DNA of 61,451 nt, from NCBI GenBank assembly GCA_005240145.1, contig SBAS01000042.1, positions 1-61,451 on the forward strand, read 5' to 3'. The notes under the pieces are model-generated. The model was not told the origin of the DNA, did no database searches, and saw only the letters and a program-made list of their open reading frames with translations. Shown here piece after piece: positions 52,780 to 61,410 of this stretch (the stretch's first letter is position 1; the number at the start of each line of letters is the position of its first letter). The position numbers and the translations under genes are program-made. The stretch comes from Nitrosomonadales bacterium. Lineage in GTDB: Bacteria > Pseudomonadota > Gammaproteobacteria > Burkholderiales > SG8-39.

Positions 52780-54300
52780 GCTGCCGGGGCCTCGCGGCAG
52801 AGCACGCGGAAATGCGCACCCTGCGCATCGTCGACGTATTCCAGCACCGCGCGGTTCGCGGCGCACAACTCGCGGGCGAGATACAGGCCCAGGCCGGTTC
52901 CCTTGCTCTCGGTGGTGAAGAAGGGCTCGAACAACTGGCCCTGGATCTCGCGCGCGACGCCGGGACCGTTGTCGATGACGTTCAATTCTACTTGGTCGCC
53001 GTAGCTCGCGAGCGCGATGCGCACGCTGCCCTCGTCCTGCGGCGCATGGCGCACCGCGTTGCGCAGCAGGTTCCACAGCACCTGGCGCAGGTGCTCGCGG
53101 TCGAACTCGATCGTCACCTCGCGCGGCGCCTCGAGGCCGAAGCGCGACGCGGTCGGTGGCGGCGCGGTCGCGCCGGCTGAGCTGCAACACGTCCGAGACG
53201 AGGCGCTCCAGGCGCAGCGTGTTGTCGTGGATGATGCGCGTGAGCCTGGCGCGGTCGCTGCCGCGGCTTTCCTCGTCGAGCAGCTCGGCGGCGTGGCTGA
53301 TCGCCGAGAGCGGGTTGCGGATTTCGTGCGCGATGTTCGCGGTGAGGCGCCCCAGCGCGGCGAGCTTGAGACGCTGCGCTTCCTCGCGCGAGCGCGTCGT
53401 GTCCTCGACGAACAGCACCGCGAGCTCCTCGCCCGTTTCCATCAGGCGCAGGCGCAGGCCCCGCCCGTGCAGGTCCAGTTCGGCGCGCGCCGCGGCGCTG
53501 TCGCCGGCGCGCCAGGCGCGCCAGCGCTCACCGAACCCGGGCAGCAGGCGCGCCAGTTCCACGCCGAGCAGTGCGCCGGCGCCGAGCAGTCGCTGCGCCT
53601 GGGGGTTGTACTGCGCCACGCGGCCGTCGCGATCCAGCACCAGCAGGCCGTCCTGCATGTCGGCGACCACGAGCTGGTTGATGCGCAGCTGCGTCTCGAG
53701 CGCGCGGCCGCGCTGGCGCGCGAGGCTTTCGTTCGCCGCCACGCGCTGCGCCAGCCAGCCGGTGACGCCGGCGCTGGCGAAGTAGCCGATGGCCAGCAGC
53801 CCCGGCTGGAGGAAGTTCTGCGTCGGCGCGTCCAGGCGCAGCACCCAGAAGCTCTGCTCGAGCAGCAGCGCGATCGCGGCGAGCGCGGCGTAGAGCAGCG
53901 CGAGCCGCCGCGGCGCCACCAGCGCGGCGCCGGTGAGCGCGATGAGCAGCATCACGCCCAGGCCGCTGTGGATGCCGCCGCTGGCGTACATGAGCAGCGT
54001 AATCGCGACGATATCGAAGCCCAGGTGCATCGACAGCTGCAGGTTGAACAGGTCCTTCAGGTTGCGCAGCAGGCTGTGGAACACCGCCCCCGCCATCAGG
54101 TACATCGCGCTCACCAGGCGGAAGAAGTTCAGCCGGTACGAGCCAAGATTGAGCAGGTCGTCGTAGAGCACCGTGATGCCGAGGAACAGCGCCGCCACCA
54201 CCATGCGGTAGATGTTGAAATAGCGCAGCGAGATCCAGAACGACTCCGGCGTGCGGTCGTCGCGCCCGAACAAGCGTGAATAGCGCGGACGTTCGTCCAT
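52776..54300 (-). pseudogene. pilS: Sensor histidine kinase PilS with a frame break between HisKA and HATPase
   Basis: Frame 1 (from 54300) has about six membrane segments, a PAS domain (VLDRDGRVAQYNPQAQRLLG) and the H-box LGRLTANIAHEIRNPLSAIS. It reads VLQLSRRDRAATDRV and then turns to nonsense. Frame 2 (53117 to 52776, extendable to about 53150) reads FGLEAPREVTIEFDREHLRQ, VLWNLLRNAVRHAP (N box), NVIDNGPGVARE and TGLGLYLARELC to a stop. The break near 53130-53160 also seems to have removed 15-20 residues between the boxes. If real, the kinase cannot transfer phosphate to PilR, because catalytic and H-box parts are separated. A sequencing error cannot account for the missing residues as easily as for the frame. 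Confidence 0.85.
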
Positions 54301-54527
54301 CAGCCGTCCCGTGGACCGAGCCGCCAGTGTTCCTCGCTGCAGTAGAAGCGGCCACCGGCGCTGCGCGCTTCAGCCTTGGGCAGGTTCACATTGCAGTGGG
54401 CGCAATTCACCAGGTCGCCCTTGGGCTCGCCCGTCGGCTCGGTTGGTTTGCGCGGTCCCGCGATCGCCCGGCGCAGCAACCAGACGGCGAGGACGACGAT
54501 GATGACGATGACGACGAGGCGGGTCAT
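54300..54527 (-). CDS. PP0621-family membrane-anchored zinc-finger-like protein
   Basis: A 75-residue protein: one N-terminal membrane segment (LVVIVIIVVLAVWLLRRAI), then a small domain with CAHCNVNLPKAEARSAGGRF YC SEEH (Cys-x2-Cys ... Cys, His). This is the PP0621 family, which is normally encoded upstream of pilS. The function is unknown. The stop overlaps the pilS start by one base (TGATG), which suggests translational coupling. Confidence 0.85.
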   Translation of the reverse strand: MTRLVVIVIIVVLAVWLLRRAIAGPRKPTEPTGEPKGDLVNCAHCNVNLPKAEARSAGGRFYCSEEHWRLGPRDG

Positions 54528-54553
54528 GCGCGGATTATGGAGCGTTCGGCGCG

Positions 54554-55465
54554 CTAGCGCTCAAGCGTGGCGTACCAGGTCGTGGACACCCCGCCGCGCC
54601 GCGCCGTGCCCTCGATGCGCGCGGGGCCGACGCGGCCCGAGTACTCGGTGTCACCCACGGTGAAACTCAGGGCTTCGCCGCGCAGGCGGCCCTTGGCGAG
54701 CGCCACGGACTTGCCCCCCTGCGTGAGGCTCCCGCTCACCATCTGATAACTCTGGCGCAGCTCCAGCACGCCGCCGCCCACGCGCCAGCGGCCCTCGACC
54801 TGCGCCGGCACGATCCACAAGTAGGCGTTGCAAACCAGAAAACAGTGGTCCTTGGGATGGTCGATGAACGGCGCGAGCAGGCCCTTCAACGAGATCGCGC
54901 TCGCCGCATCGTCCACCTTCCAGTCGCCGAAGCCGAAGGAATTGGTGACGACGCGCGTGCCCGGCCTCAACGCGAGAAGCTTGGGCCGCAGGCGCAGGTT
55001 GACGCTTTCGCTCAGGTAGGCCGTAATCACGCTGGCGGCGGAAAGGTCGGCCTCGAAAATGTCGCCCTGCGCGAAGCTCGCACGCGCGGCGACGCCTGCC
55101 GCGGCCGCTTCGCGCTTCGACAACTCGTACAGCGCCCTGTCGTACTCGATCCCGTGCGCGCGGGCGCCGCGCCGCGCCGCCGCGATCACCACGACGCCGT
55201 CGCCCGATCCCAGGTCGATGACGTAGTCGCTCGCCTTCACCGCCGCGAGATCCAGCATGCGCGCGATGAGCGCATCCGCGGTCGCCATCCACATCACGTC
55301 CTTGCCGCGCTGCCCGGCCTGCGGCGCGGCGCCGGGCGGCGTCTGCGCCGCGGCAACGCGCACCGTGGCGAGGAAAATCAGCGCCAGCGCCGCGGCCTTG
55401 AAAGCGAAGGGAAGTTTCAAATTCTGAGCTTGCCCCTGTTTCCCGTATCCCATGGCCGAGGTCAT
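54554..55465 (-). CDS. Secreted or anchored SAM-dependent methyltransferase
   Basis: A 303-residue class I methyltransferase. The N-terminal hydrophobic part (FKAAALALIFLATVRVAAAQ) is a signal peptide, unusual for a SAM-dependent enzyme. Motif I is YVIDLGSGDGVVVIAAARRG, then HGIEYDRALYELSKREAAAA and FAQGDIFEADLSAASVITAY. The C-terminal half is beta-rich (RVGGGVLELRQSYQMVSGSL) with no known counterpart, about 100 residues. SAM is cytoplasmic, so an exported methyltransferase would need a special setting or the fold may have another role. An alternative start at 55453 (MGYGK) is possible. Confidence 0.82.
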   Translation of the reverse strand: MTSAMGYGKQGQAQNLKLPFAFKAAALALIFLATVRVAAAQTPPGAAPQAGQRGKDVMWMATADALIARMLDLAAVKASDYVIDLGSGDGVVVIAAARRGARAHGIEYDRALYELSKREAAAAGVAARASFAQGDIFEADLSAASVITAYLSESVNLRLRPKLLALRPGTRVVTNSFGFGDWKVDDAASAISLKGLLAPFIDHPKDHCFLVCNAYLWIVPAQVEGRWRVGGGVLELRQSYQMVSGSLTQGGKSVALAKGRLRGEALSFTVGDTEYSGRVGPARIEGTARRGGVSTTWYATLER

Positions 55466-55546
55466 TATGCGGCCCGCTTTTCCTGAGCGGCGAGCCAGCG
55501 CGCGCGCAATTGGGCCATTACGGCTGGCGGGACCATTAGCGCGAAT

Positions 55547-55598
55547 TGTTTCAGATCCCGGTGGTGGCTGGAGTTACGAATTCGCCACCCACAAGTGA
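55547..55598. repeat. Stem-loop repeat C, copy 1
   Basis: The segment contains TTTCAGATCCCGGTGGTGG, GTTACGAATTCGCCACCCAC. Copies 2 and 3 are at 56496 and 58559. In copy 2 the arms GTGGGAATT and AATTCGCCAC pair around ACG, giving a REP-like hairpin. On the minus strand all copies can read LWVAN then Ser or Trp and a stop. Copy 1 is 46 bases before the secreted esterase gene. Confidence 0.8.
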
Positions 55599-55644
55599 CG
55601 ACAATCCAGTACAGTCGCGGCATTTTCCCGGGCGAGAGTGATTC

Positions 55645-56511
55645 ATGCAAAGCTTGTGCCTGAAGTTGTTGTCCGTTGTCACGATGTCATGCGTCGTGCC
55701 GGCTTGGGCTCAGACCTGCGAACAATTACCCGCGCCCCTGTCTATTGCGGATTCGGACGGCTGCCTGGCAATTGTCCCAATTGCCGAGAGAGCAGCCGGT
55801 GACACCGACCACGAACCCCGCGTTCTGATCGTGTTGCTCCACGGAGACGGCGGAGGCTCCTTGAAACAGCGACACATAGATCGTTGGACCACAGTTGGCA
55901 ACGCGCTCAAAGACGCTGGGCAAGTGGTGGTCTTCGTCATCCGACCGGGGTATCGGTCTCCGGCGGGTGATTCAAGCGGTTGGGCCAATCCGCAGGACGA
56001 CGATTACACGCCACAGAACATTGAGCGCGTGGCACAGGCTCTGCGCGCACTGCGTGAACGCTATCGTGCGGCGAAAGTGCTGCTGGTCGGCCATTCGGGC
56101 GGGGCCGCCACATCAGCCCTGGTGCTGGGCCGCCATCCCGGAGCCGCTGATGCGGCGTTGCTGCTCGGTTGCCCTTGTGATGTCCCGCCGTGGCGCGCGC
56201 ACCGGAGCGCCCAGCGCGGGCGCAATGCGAACTGGAGCAGGAGCCTCAATCCCCTGGATGCTGTGGCTACGATCCCGACAGAAACTCCGGTGATCACCAT
56301 CACCGGCGCCCAGGACGACAATACCCTGCCGGAGTTTGCGCGCCGCTGGACCGCCGAAGCCACCTCGCGTGGTCTTGCGGCGCGCTTCGAGGCGGTGCAT
56401 GGGCGTGATCACAACAGCATCCTGGCATGGCCTGAGATACCCCAGCGCGTGACGGAACTGGTTCAAGCGCTGACCGGTGATCAACCACCACGGACTGTTT
56501 CAGATCCCTGA
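55645..56511 (+). CDS. Secreted alpha/beta-hydrolase (serine esterase-like)
   Basis: A 288-residue protein with a signal peptide (LLSVVTMSCVVPAWA). VLIVLLHGDGGGSLKQRHID is the oxyanion strand, VLLVGHSGGAATSALVLG the nucleophile elbow (Ser in G-H-S-G-G), TGAQDDNTLPEFARR the acidic residue and GRDHNSILAWPEIP the histidine. The order fits the catalytic triad. The DNA is lower in GC and uses different codons from its neighbours, and the gene stands between two direct copies of repeat C (55547, 56496). Acquisition as a unit is therefore suspected. Confidence 0.82.
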   Translation: MQSLCLKLLSVVTMSCVVPAWAQTCEQLPAPLSIADSDGCLAIVPIAERAAGDTDHEPRVLIVLLHGDGGGSLKQRHIDRWTTVGNALKDAGQVVVFVIRPGYRSPAGDSSGWANPQDDDYTPQNIERVAQALRALRERYRAAKVLLVGHSGGAATSALVLGRHPGAADAALLLGCPCDVPPWRAHRSAQRGRNANWSRSLNPLDAVATIPTETPVITITGAQDDNTLPEFARRWTAEATSRGLAARFEAVHGRDHNSILAWPEIPQRVTELVQALTGDQPPRTVSDP

Positions 56512-56547
56512 GGTGGTGGGAATTACGAATTCGCCACCCACAGGTCG
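56496..56547. repeat. Stem-loop repeat C, copy 2
   Basis: Contains TTTCAGATCCCTGAGGTGGT and GGGAATTACGAATTCGCCAC. It begins within the last codons of the esterase and ends before the convergent DUF4286-like gene. Best hairpin: GTGGGAATT/AATTCGCCAC with loop ACG. Confidence 0.8.
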
Positions 56548-56570
56548 GCCCGTCGAGGCCCCCATGTCGG

Positions 56571-57194
56571 TCAAACCCTCTCGCTGACGATCCAGTGCTT
56601 GTTGTACGTGTATGGCCGGACCTCCGGCTTCCATCGCCCGATGTCCGACGTGTCGTTCCAGAGCTTCGACATCGGCAGATCCGCGCGCTCGACCTCGTAG
56701 ACGCAGACGTAGCGCGGCTCGCCCGCCGCGGCGGTCCGGTAGCGCACGGCGTTGGCGCAACCCTGGAGCTTGAACAGTAGCGGCAGGTGCTCGGTGTCGT
56801 AGAGCTCGTTGAACAGCGCCTCCTTGTGGCGCTCGACGTCCATGAACACCCAGAACACGTAGGGGGTCTTGCCCGTCAGCGCCGGGTTGCCGCCGCACCA
56901 CTCGTACATCGCGAGGTGGCGATTCATCGTGTGCGGGCGGATCTCGCCGGGCCACCGCCCCGCCTCGCCGGCCACCCGCCACGCCGGGCTCTCGAGGACC
57001 GCCGGGCCGTCCATCTCGTAGGCCGCGATATAGCGGGGGTCGGTGGCGGAGGGCTGGCGGTAGCGCGAGCCCCGGCGCACGCCGGGCACGGCGCGCAGGT
57101 TGGGAAGGTGCTCCGTGTCGTAGACGTCGTTGAAAGTCTTCTCGTGGTCGTGGGCCACGTCCATCCGGACCAGGTACAGCGCGTGAGCACTCAT
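56571..57194 (-). CDS. Duplicated ferredoxin-like domain protein (DUF4286-like)
   Basis: A 207-residue protein made of two similar halves. Half 1: LYLVRMDVAHDHEKTFNDVY DTEHLPNLRAVPGVRRGSRY. Half 2: FWVFMDVERHKEALFNELYD TEHLPLLFKLQGCANAVRY. The shared D(V/M)-x-Y-DTEHLP motif and the downstream R-Y pattern show internal duplication of a dimeric alpha/beta-barrel domain, as in DUF4286/EthD-like proteins. Activity is unknown; such folds act in aromatic catabolism or antibiotic breakdown. GGAGGA precedes the ATG at 57194. It is divergent from the FMN dehydrogenase gene. Confidence 0.75.
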   Translation of the reverse strand: MSAHALYLVRMDVAHDHEKTFNDVYDTEHLPNLRAVPGVRRGSRYRQPSATDPRYIAAYEMDGPAVLESPAWRVAGEAGRWPGEIRPHTMNRHLAMYEWCGGNPALTGKTPYVFWVFMDVERHKEALFNELYDTEHLPLLFKLQGCANAVRYRTAAAGEPRYVCVYEVERADLPMSKLWNDTSDIGRWKPEVRPYTYNKHWIVSERV

Positions 57195-57278
57195 GCAGAT
57201 TCCTCCCGGCGCGCAGCATAGCCCAACTGTCCGAACGCCGCGCGCTACACTACGGTTCGCAAGAAAGAACCATCGCCC

Positions 57279-58451
57279 ATGTCGTTTCGCCACGCACTGA
57301 ACGTCTTCGAGCTCCAGGAGATCGCCCGCCGGCGCCTGCCGCGGGGCGTGTACGGTTTCGTCGAGGGCGGCGCCGAGGACAATCAATCGCGCGACCATAA
57401 CCGGGCGGTATTCGAGCGCATTCGCTTTCGCCCGCGCTCGCCCATCGACGTTGCCCATCGTTCGCAGGAGGTGGAACTCTTCGGCCGCAGGTTCGCCTCC
57501 CCCTTCGGCATCGCGCCGATGGGCATCGCCGGCGTGTTCGCCTTTGACGCGGACATCCGGATGGCCAAGGCGGCCGCGCGCATGAATGTGCCGTTCACGC
57601 TCTCGAACATGTCGACCGTCCCGATGGAGACAATCGGCGAGCAGGCCGGCCACGCGCGCTGGCTGCAGGCCTACTTGTCGAACGATCGCGAGCGCGCCGC
57701 GAAATTCGCTGCACGCGCCGCCGCGGCCGGCTACGAACTGCTGATGGTCACCACCGACGTGCCGGTCGGATCCAATCGCGAGAACAACCTGCGCAACGGC
57801 TTCACGCTACCGGTGCGCATCACGCCGCGCCTGCTCTTCGATGGCGCGACCCATCCGCGCTGGTCGATCGAGGTGTTCGCCCGCACGCTCATGAACCATG
57901 GCATCCCCCGCTTCGAGAACACCGACCGTGGCGACCGGCCAAGCATCCTCGCCCAGGCCAACCGAAGCTTGCGCGACCGGGGCGACTCGGTGGACTGGGA
58001 GTTCATCCGTTACCTGCGCGACCAGTGGAAAGCGCCGCTGCTGGTGAAGGGCACGCTGCACCCGGCGGACGCCGAGATGGCGGTGCGCGTGGGTCTGGAT
58101 GGAGTAGTCGTGTCCAACCACGGTGGCCGTCAGCTCGACGGCGCCATCTCGCCCATCGAGGCTTTGCCGGAAATCCGTGCCGCGGTCGGCAAGAAATTGA
58201 AACTGATCGCCGACAGCGGTTTCCGCCGCGGCAGCGACATCCTGAAGGCCCTGGCGCTCGGCGCCGACTTTATCCTCTTGGGGCGTGCTGCCATGTTCGG
58301 CGTAGTGGCCGGAGGTGAGGAAGGCGTGGTACACGCCCTCTCGCTGCTCAAAGCGGAAGTGGATATCGACCTTGCCCTGCTCGGCTGCCCGTCGATCAGT
58401 GCGTTGAATCCCGATTTCCTAGAAACCCGAGATCTATTCAACAAGACCTAA
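57279..58451 (+). CDS. FMN-dependent alpha-hydroxyacid dehydrogenase/oxidase (LldD-like)
   Basis: A 390-residue TIM-barrel flavoenzyme. YGFVEGGAEDNQSRDHNRAV and FRPRSPIDVAHRSQEVELFG open it; SPFGIAPMGIAGVFAFDADI and VSNHGGRQLDGAISPIEALP follow, the latter holding the catalytic histidine and arginine. ADSGFRRGSDILKALALGAD is the phosphate-binding end. The family oxidises L-lactate, mandelate, glycolate and related acids; a mandelate-type substrate is as likely as lactate. It is transcribed divergently from the DUF4286-like gene and precedes the Bug receptor gene. Confidence 0.9.
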   Translation: MSFRHALNVFELQEIARRRLPRGVYGFVEGGAEDNQSRDHNRAVFERIRFRPRSPIDVAHRSQEVELFGRRFASPFGIAPMGIAGVFAFDADIRMAKAAARMNVPFTLSNMSTVPMETIGEQAGHARWLQAYLSNDRERAAKFAARAAAAGYELLMVTTDVPVGSNRENNLRNGFTLPVRITPRLLFDGATHPRWSIEVFARTLMNHGIPRFENTDRGDRPSILAQANRSLRDRGDSVDWEFIRYLRDQWKAPLLVKGTLHPADAEMAVRVGLDGVVVSNHGGRQLDGAISPIEALPEIRAAVGKKLKLIADSGFRRGSDILKALALGADFILLGRAAMFGVVAGGEEGVVHALSLLKAEVDIDLALLGCPSISALNPDFLETRDLFNKT

Positions 58452-58461
58452 ACTTCTTCAG

Positions 58462-58511
58462 ATGCCGGAATGTCAATCCGGCATTCGCAATCGAACCGAT
58501 GTTCGCATCGG
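58462..58511 (+). terminator. Two stem-loops after the dehydrogenase gene
   Basis: ATGCCGGA/TCCGGCAT (58462-58469 and 58477-58484) and CCGATG/CATCGG with a TTCG tetraloop (58496-58511) are perfect hairpins 11-60 bases after the stop codon. No T-run follows, so they may protect the 3' end or be part of a repeat rather than terminate transcription. Confidence 0.4.
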
Positions 58512-58558
58512 CTCAACCTAAGGTTCGATCAAAGGCGGCGACGGCCATTGCCGCGGGT

Positions 58559-58610
58559 TGTTGCAGATCCCGGTGGCAGCCTAAATTACCAATTCGCCAC
58601 CCACAGGTCG
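58559..58610. repeat. Stem-loop repeat C, copy 3
   Basis: Contains TTGCAGATCCCGGTGGCAGC and AATTACCAATTCGCCACCCA. More diverged than copies 1 and 2. On the minus strand the adjoining 58586-58679 reads as a 31-codon open tail (VKLGDRVLFLGQDPALIEAQ then IAGRDLWVANW and stop), which could be a gene-end relic. Confidence 0.7.
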
Positions 58611-58691
58611 CGCCCGGCGATCTGCGCCTCGATCAGCGCCGGATCCTGACCAAGGAAGAGGACGCGGTCGCCTAGCTTTACAATATTGACC

Positions 58692-59645
58692 ATGAAAACA
58701 GCCTACGCCCTACTCTTTGCCCTCCTAACCACTGGAGGGGCACTCGCGCAACAGGATCGCCCAGTGCGCTTCGTGCTGCCGAACGCCCCTGGCTCCGGCG
58801 TCGACACAATTACGCGCGCTGCGCAACCCGCGTTCGCCAAGGCCCTCGGCGCTCCCATCGTGGTGGAGAACCATTCGGGTGCCGGCGGCGTCATCGGGCT
58901 GCAGACCCTGGCGCGCTCGGCCCCGGACGGCAATACGCTCTCAGTGGTGTCGAATAACGTCGTCATATTCCCGAGCGTGCTGAAATCGCTGCCGTTCGAC
59001 ATGCCGGGCGACTTTACGCCGATTGCCCAAGTAGGCTCGACGCCCATAGTCCTGGTCGTGAACCCCGCCAAGGTTGCGGCGGCCAACCACAAGGAACTCG
59101 CCGCTCTGCTCAAGAGCAAGCCGGATGCGTTCAACTACGCTTCGAGCGGCAGCGGGACCATCCTGCACCTCGCCGTGGAACTCTACCTCGACGCCGCCGG
59201 CCTCAAGGTGAAGCACATACCATACAAGGGCGTGGGTCCGATGGTGACCGACCTTTTGGGCGGACAGGTTGTCTTCGCAGCGGCTGCGCTACCGAGTGTG
59301 CAAGGCCATATCGCGAGCGGCAAGCTGCGCCCTATCGGCGTGTTCCCCGCGCAGCGCACGCCCGCCGCGCCGAATATCCCTACGCTTGCCGAGCAAGGGC
59401 TCACGAACTTCGAAGTCGAAGCCTGGTTCGCCGTGATCGGCCCCAAGGGCATGAGTCCGGCGACGGTGAAGAAGGTTCGCGACGCAGTCGTGGCGGCGTT
59501 CAACGACACGGCAGTCAAGGAAGCCATGGCGAAGCAGGGGAACACGATCAGCGTGACCACGACCGAGCAGGCGCAAGCCGCGTTCCGGACCGAGCTGACC
59601 AAGTACGCCGCGCTGGTGAAGAAAGTCGGGCTCGAGCCGCAGTAA
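58692..59645 (+). CDS. Bug/TctC-family substrate-binding protein
   Basis: A 317-residue periplasmic receptor. The signal peptide (KTAYALLFALLTTGGALAQQ) is followed by RPVRFVLPNAPGSGVDTITR (the APGSG-D ligand loop), APIVVENHSGAGGVIGLQTL and VKHIPYKGVGPMVTDLLGGQ, all Bug landmarks. The ligand is probably an organic acid. Its neighbours, an FMN hydroxyacid dehydrogenase, an enoyl-CoA hydratase and a broken acyl-CoA ligase, fit uptake and beta-oxidation-like breakdown of an aromatic or branched acid. The next ~310 bases hold no gene. Confidence 0.92.
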   Translation: MKTAYALLFALLTTGGALAQQDRPVRFVLPNAPGSGVDTITRAAQPAFAKALGAPIVVENHSGAGGVIGLQTLARSAPDGNTLSVVSNNVVIFPSVLKSLPFDMPGDFTPIAQVGSTPIVLVVNPAKVAAANHKELAALLKSKPDAFNYASSGSGTILHLAVELYLDAAGLKVKHIPYKGVGPMVTDLLGGQVVFAAAALPSVQGHIASGKLRPIGVFPAQRTPAAPNIPTLAEQGLTNFEVEAWFAVIGPKGMSPATVKKVRDAVVAAFNDTAVKEAMAKQGNTISVTTTEQAQAAFRTELTKYAALVKKVGLEPQ

Positions 59646-59956
59646 CTAGGAAACCGGGCGCTCCTAGCAAGCTGATCCGCACTGGATCAGGTCAGACCTC
59701 TTAAGGCCAAAAAATGGGCAACTACTGAAAGCTTGGCCTACAACAGGGATCGCGACCAAAAAACGCTGTTGGTTTTTCGGGAATCTGCCCGGATCGCTTT
59801 TTTTTGACGACACGCGATCGCCTCGCGCTTGCCGACTGTGCTGCGCGCAGTGAAGGAGTATCTGCGGAGCGCACCATACATCGATCAGCGCTGCGGCGCC
59901 GATTTCGGCGGAATTATCCGACGAGCATGTTATCGTCGCAGTAGGTTCGCTGAATC
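59646..59956. other. Intergenic gap without a gene
   Basis: About 310 bases with several stop codons in all frames. It contains GATCCGCACTGGATC (a short inverted repeat) and two runs of 6 A and 8 T, the second following CCCGGATCGC and possibly part of a weak terminator. The AT content is higher than in the neighbours. No RNA gene was recognised. Confidence 0.5.
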
Positions 59957-60775
59957 ATGAGCTACCAAACCGTACAGTTCACGCACGATGACGCGGTCGC
60001 CACGCTCACCTTGAATCGCCCGGAGCGGTTGAACGCAATGAACCGCGTGATGTTGCAGGAGATCAACCAAGTATGCGATGCGGTCGAGGCGGATGCGTCG
60101 CTACGGGTGCTGGTCGTGACCGGTGCAGGCACGGCGTTCTCTTCCGGTTTCGATTTGAAGGAGCAGATGGAGGCGCGTCCCGCTGGCGCTGAACAGTGGC
60201 GCAAGATTCTCGATGATGACTTCAATGCCAGCATGCGCTTCTGGTCGCTGTCGAAGCCGACGATCGCAGCGGTGCAGGGCCATTGCCTGGCGGGCGCCTG
60301 CGAGCTTGCTCTGGCGTGCGACATCACGATCGCAGCCGAGAACGCTTTGTTCGGGGAACCCGAGCTCAAGTTCGGCGCTGGCATAGTCACGATGATCTTG
60401 CCGTGGATGACCGGCCCGAAGCAGGCGAAGGAAATCATCTTCAACGGCATCGACAACGTGAGTGCGGCCGAGGCGCTGCGGCTCGGACTCATCAACCGCG
60501 TGGTGCCCAAGGGCGAGCATTTGAACACCGCGCTCGCCATGGCGCGCCACATTGCGGCCGTCGATCCGGTGCTCATGCGGGAAACGAAGAAGGCGATCAA
60601 TCGAACGTACGAGCTGCAGGGAATGCGCGAGGCGCTGCAAACCGCTCTCGACATCGATCTACACATCGAGTCGCATGGATCGCCCGACAAGCGCGAGTTC
60701 ATGGCGATCGCACGCAAGGACGGGCTGCGTGCCGCGATAGCCTGGCGCGATGGACGGTTCACGCCGAAGTCTTGA
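59957..60775 (+). CDS. Enoyl-CoA hydratase/isomerase family protein
   Basis: A 272-residue crotonase. VATLTLNRPERLNAMNRVML, TGAGTAFSSGFDLKEQMEAR (first oxyanion segment), VQGHCLAGACELALACDITI and the GEPELKFGAGIVTMILPWM region correspond to the active-site loops of the family. The second hydratase in the window; the two differ clearly in sequence. The next gene, an acyl-CoA ligase, starts 14 bases after, in an operon-like order. The likely role is hydration of an unsaturated acyl-CoA produced by that ligase's pathway. Confidence 0.9.
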   Translation: MSYQTVQFTHDDAVATLTLNRPERLNAMNRVMLQEINQVCDAVEADASLRVLVVTGAGTAFSSGFDLKEQMEARPAGAEQWRKILDDDFNASMRFWSLSKPTIAAVQGHCLAGACELALACDITIAAENALFGEPELKFGAGIVTMILPWMTGPKQAKEIIFNGIDNVSAAEALRLGLINRVVPKGEHLNTALAMARHIAAVDPVLMRETKKAINRTYELQGMREALQTALDIDLHIESHGSPDKREFMAIARKDGLRAAIAWRDGRFTPKS

Positions 60776-60789
60776 GGAACGCGGGTTCC

Positions 60790-61410
60790 ATGTCCGATTT
60801 GGTCGCTCTGCTCGACTCGGCCTGCCGGCGTGCGTCCTCAGCGATCGCGCTCCTCGACGAACACGACACGATCACCTACGCGGGCTTCGATCGCGGCGGC
60901 GCTGAGATCGCGAGCGAGCTGGGCGCGAGCGGCATCGAGCGTGGCGAGCCGGTGCTGGTCATGGTGTCGAATCGACCGCGCGATTTGGTTGCGCTGCTGG
61001 GGGTCTGGCGGGCGGGCGGCGTAGCGGTGCCGGTGCACCGATCGAACACCGCGCTGGTGATCGAGTCCTATGTGCGCGCGACCGGCGCGCGGATAGTGGT
61101 GGATGCGCTTGGCGAAGCCGCCGTTCCCGCGCCGTTCGTCTGCGCCGGAAACGTATCGCACTCGGATCGAGCCGCACCCGCTGCCCGTCCCATCCTCGCC
61201 GATGCCGCGCTGATCGTCTTCACGTCGGGCTCGACCGGCAAACCGAAGGGCGCCGTGCTGTCACACCGGGCGATTATCGCGAAGCTCGCAGCGAACGACA
61301 GCTATCTGCATTTCGCCGCGAACGAGCGCACCCTGCTCGTTTTGAACATCACTTGTTGGCGCGCGATGGAAATTGACCATTTGAACGGGGTACTGCGCGT
61401 TCAAAATTGA
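60790..61410 (+). pseudogene. AMP-binding acyl-CoA ligase, cut by an insertion
   Basis: An ANL-superfamily adenylating enzyme of which only the first ~190 codons remain. The ATP motif TSGSTGKPKGAVLSHRAIIA is present, and the frame then reads LHFAANERTLLVLNI before joining foreign sequence at about 61354. The last ~20 codons (CWRAMEIDHLNGVLRVQN) belong to the insertion, so the product would lack most of the catalytic core and the C-terminal lid. A complete family member is about 500 residues. The rest of the gene may continue beyond the window, on the far side of the insertion. Substrate unknown. Confidence 0.85.

Noticed and set aside
55465-55650. 61-codon frame opposite the methyltransferase upstream region
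   Set aside because: It reads through repeat C in another frame and overlaps the methyltransferase start; no independent support.
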